From Shewanella schlegeliana (GTDB lineage: Bacteria; Pseudomonadota; Gammaproteobacteria; Enterobacterales; Shewanellaceae): 64,000 bases of DNA. The stretch is from contig NZ_JAESVD010000001.1 in NCBI RefSeq assembly GCF_016765635.1, positions 248,001-312,000 of the forward strand, written 5' to 3'. This document shows, one piece after another, positions 63,955 through 64,000 of the stretch. Below the pieces are notes generated by a model that saw only the letters and a program-made list of their open reading frames with translations, was not told the origin of the DNA and ran no database searches. Position 1 is the first letter of the stretch, and every line of letters starts with the position of its first letter. The position numbers and the translations under genes were made by a program.

Positions 63955-64000
63955 GGAGATCCTCTTCGGGTACGGGTATAGATTGTTATAGGATTTTATG

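Overview
The window reads as a chromosomal segment of a marine gammaproteobacterium, most likely Shewanella. This rests on recalled protein resemblance plus three features: a complete six-gene Na+-NQR operon, an enteric-type trp operon with a Trp-codon leader peptide, and Alx behind a yybP-ykoY (Mn2+) riboswitch. Species cannot be named from sequence alone. Most of the window is ordinary core genome. Accessory, AT-rich and repeat-rich DNA is concentrated between about 9.9 and 20 kb, with a smaller patch at 43.9-45.2 kb.

Layout. 1-9.9 kb: 3' part of a MATE transporter, a DUF2986 protein, YqfB, a two-gene RND efflux pump, a small secreted protein, a FUSC-type permease and an exported MTA/SAH nucleosidase. 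9.9-20 kb: decayed small genes, a secreted SRPBCC-like protein, a truncated copy of a lipoprotein gene whose full copy lies at 18.4 kb, alx with its riboswitch, three tandem copies of a hairpin-bearing repeat, two integron attC sites around a gene cassette (no integrase seen), an Ap4A phosphorylase and a universal stress protein. 20-24 kb: a dicarboxylate/amino acid symporter and a slipin-NfeD pair. 24-31 kb: nqrABCDEF, with an unexpected coupled small ORF between nqrB and nqrC and a second, diverged copy of the nqrF 3' end behind the operon. 31-33 kb: an arylsulfate sulfotransferase. 33-40.2 kb: trpL-trpEGDC(F)BA on the minus strand. 40.6-43 kb: two DUF1538 membrane proteins, a P-II-like protein and a CBS-pair protein in one tight operon. 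43-45.2 kb: a long RecX-family protein, a MITE-like element with 16-bp terminal inverted repeats, an orphan gene and a frameshifted gene. 45-64 kb: PEBP-like protein, glutaredoxin-like protein, S51-type peptidase, a large DUF748 protein, DUF445, VOC and CHMI-like proteins, asnB, an M28 lipoprotein peptidase, a TPR-GGDEF protein, a DUF1254 protein, the Kch potassium channel, and purM-purN.

The most unusual items are: (1) a small attC-bounded cassette locus carrying a DUF2971 gene and an orphan membrane-anchored protein; (2) a mosaic repeat family in which short perfect palindromes behave like interchangeable modules, shared between the 14-kb tandem array, the 12.5- and 17.1-kb copies and the 43.9-kb MITE; (3) the nqrF 3'-end relic, whose differences from nqrF are mostly synonymous, pointing to allelic replacement rather than simple duplication; and (4) the DUF1538/P-II/CBS operon, which looks like a nucleotide-controlled transport system with no well-known counterpart. 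All family assignments come from reading the sequence; no database search was run.
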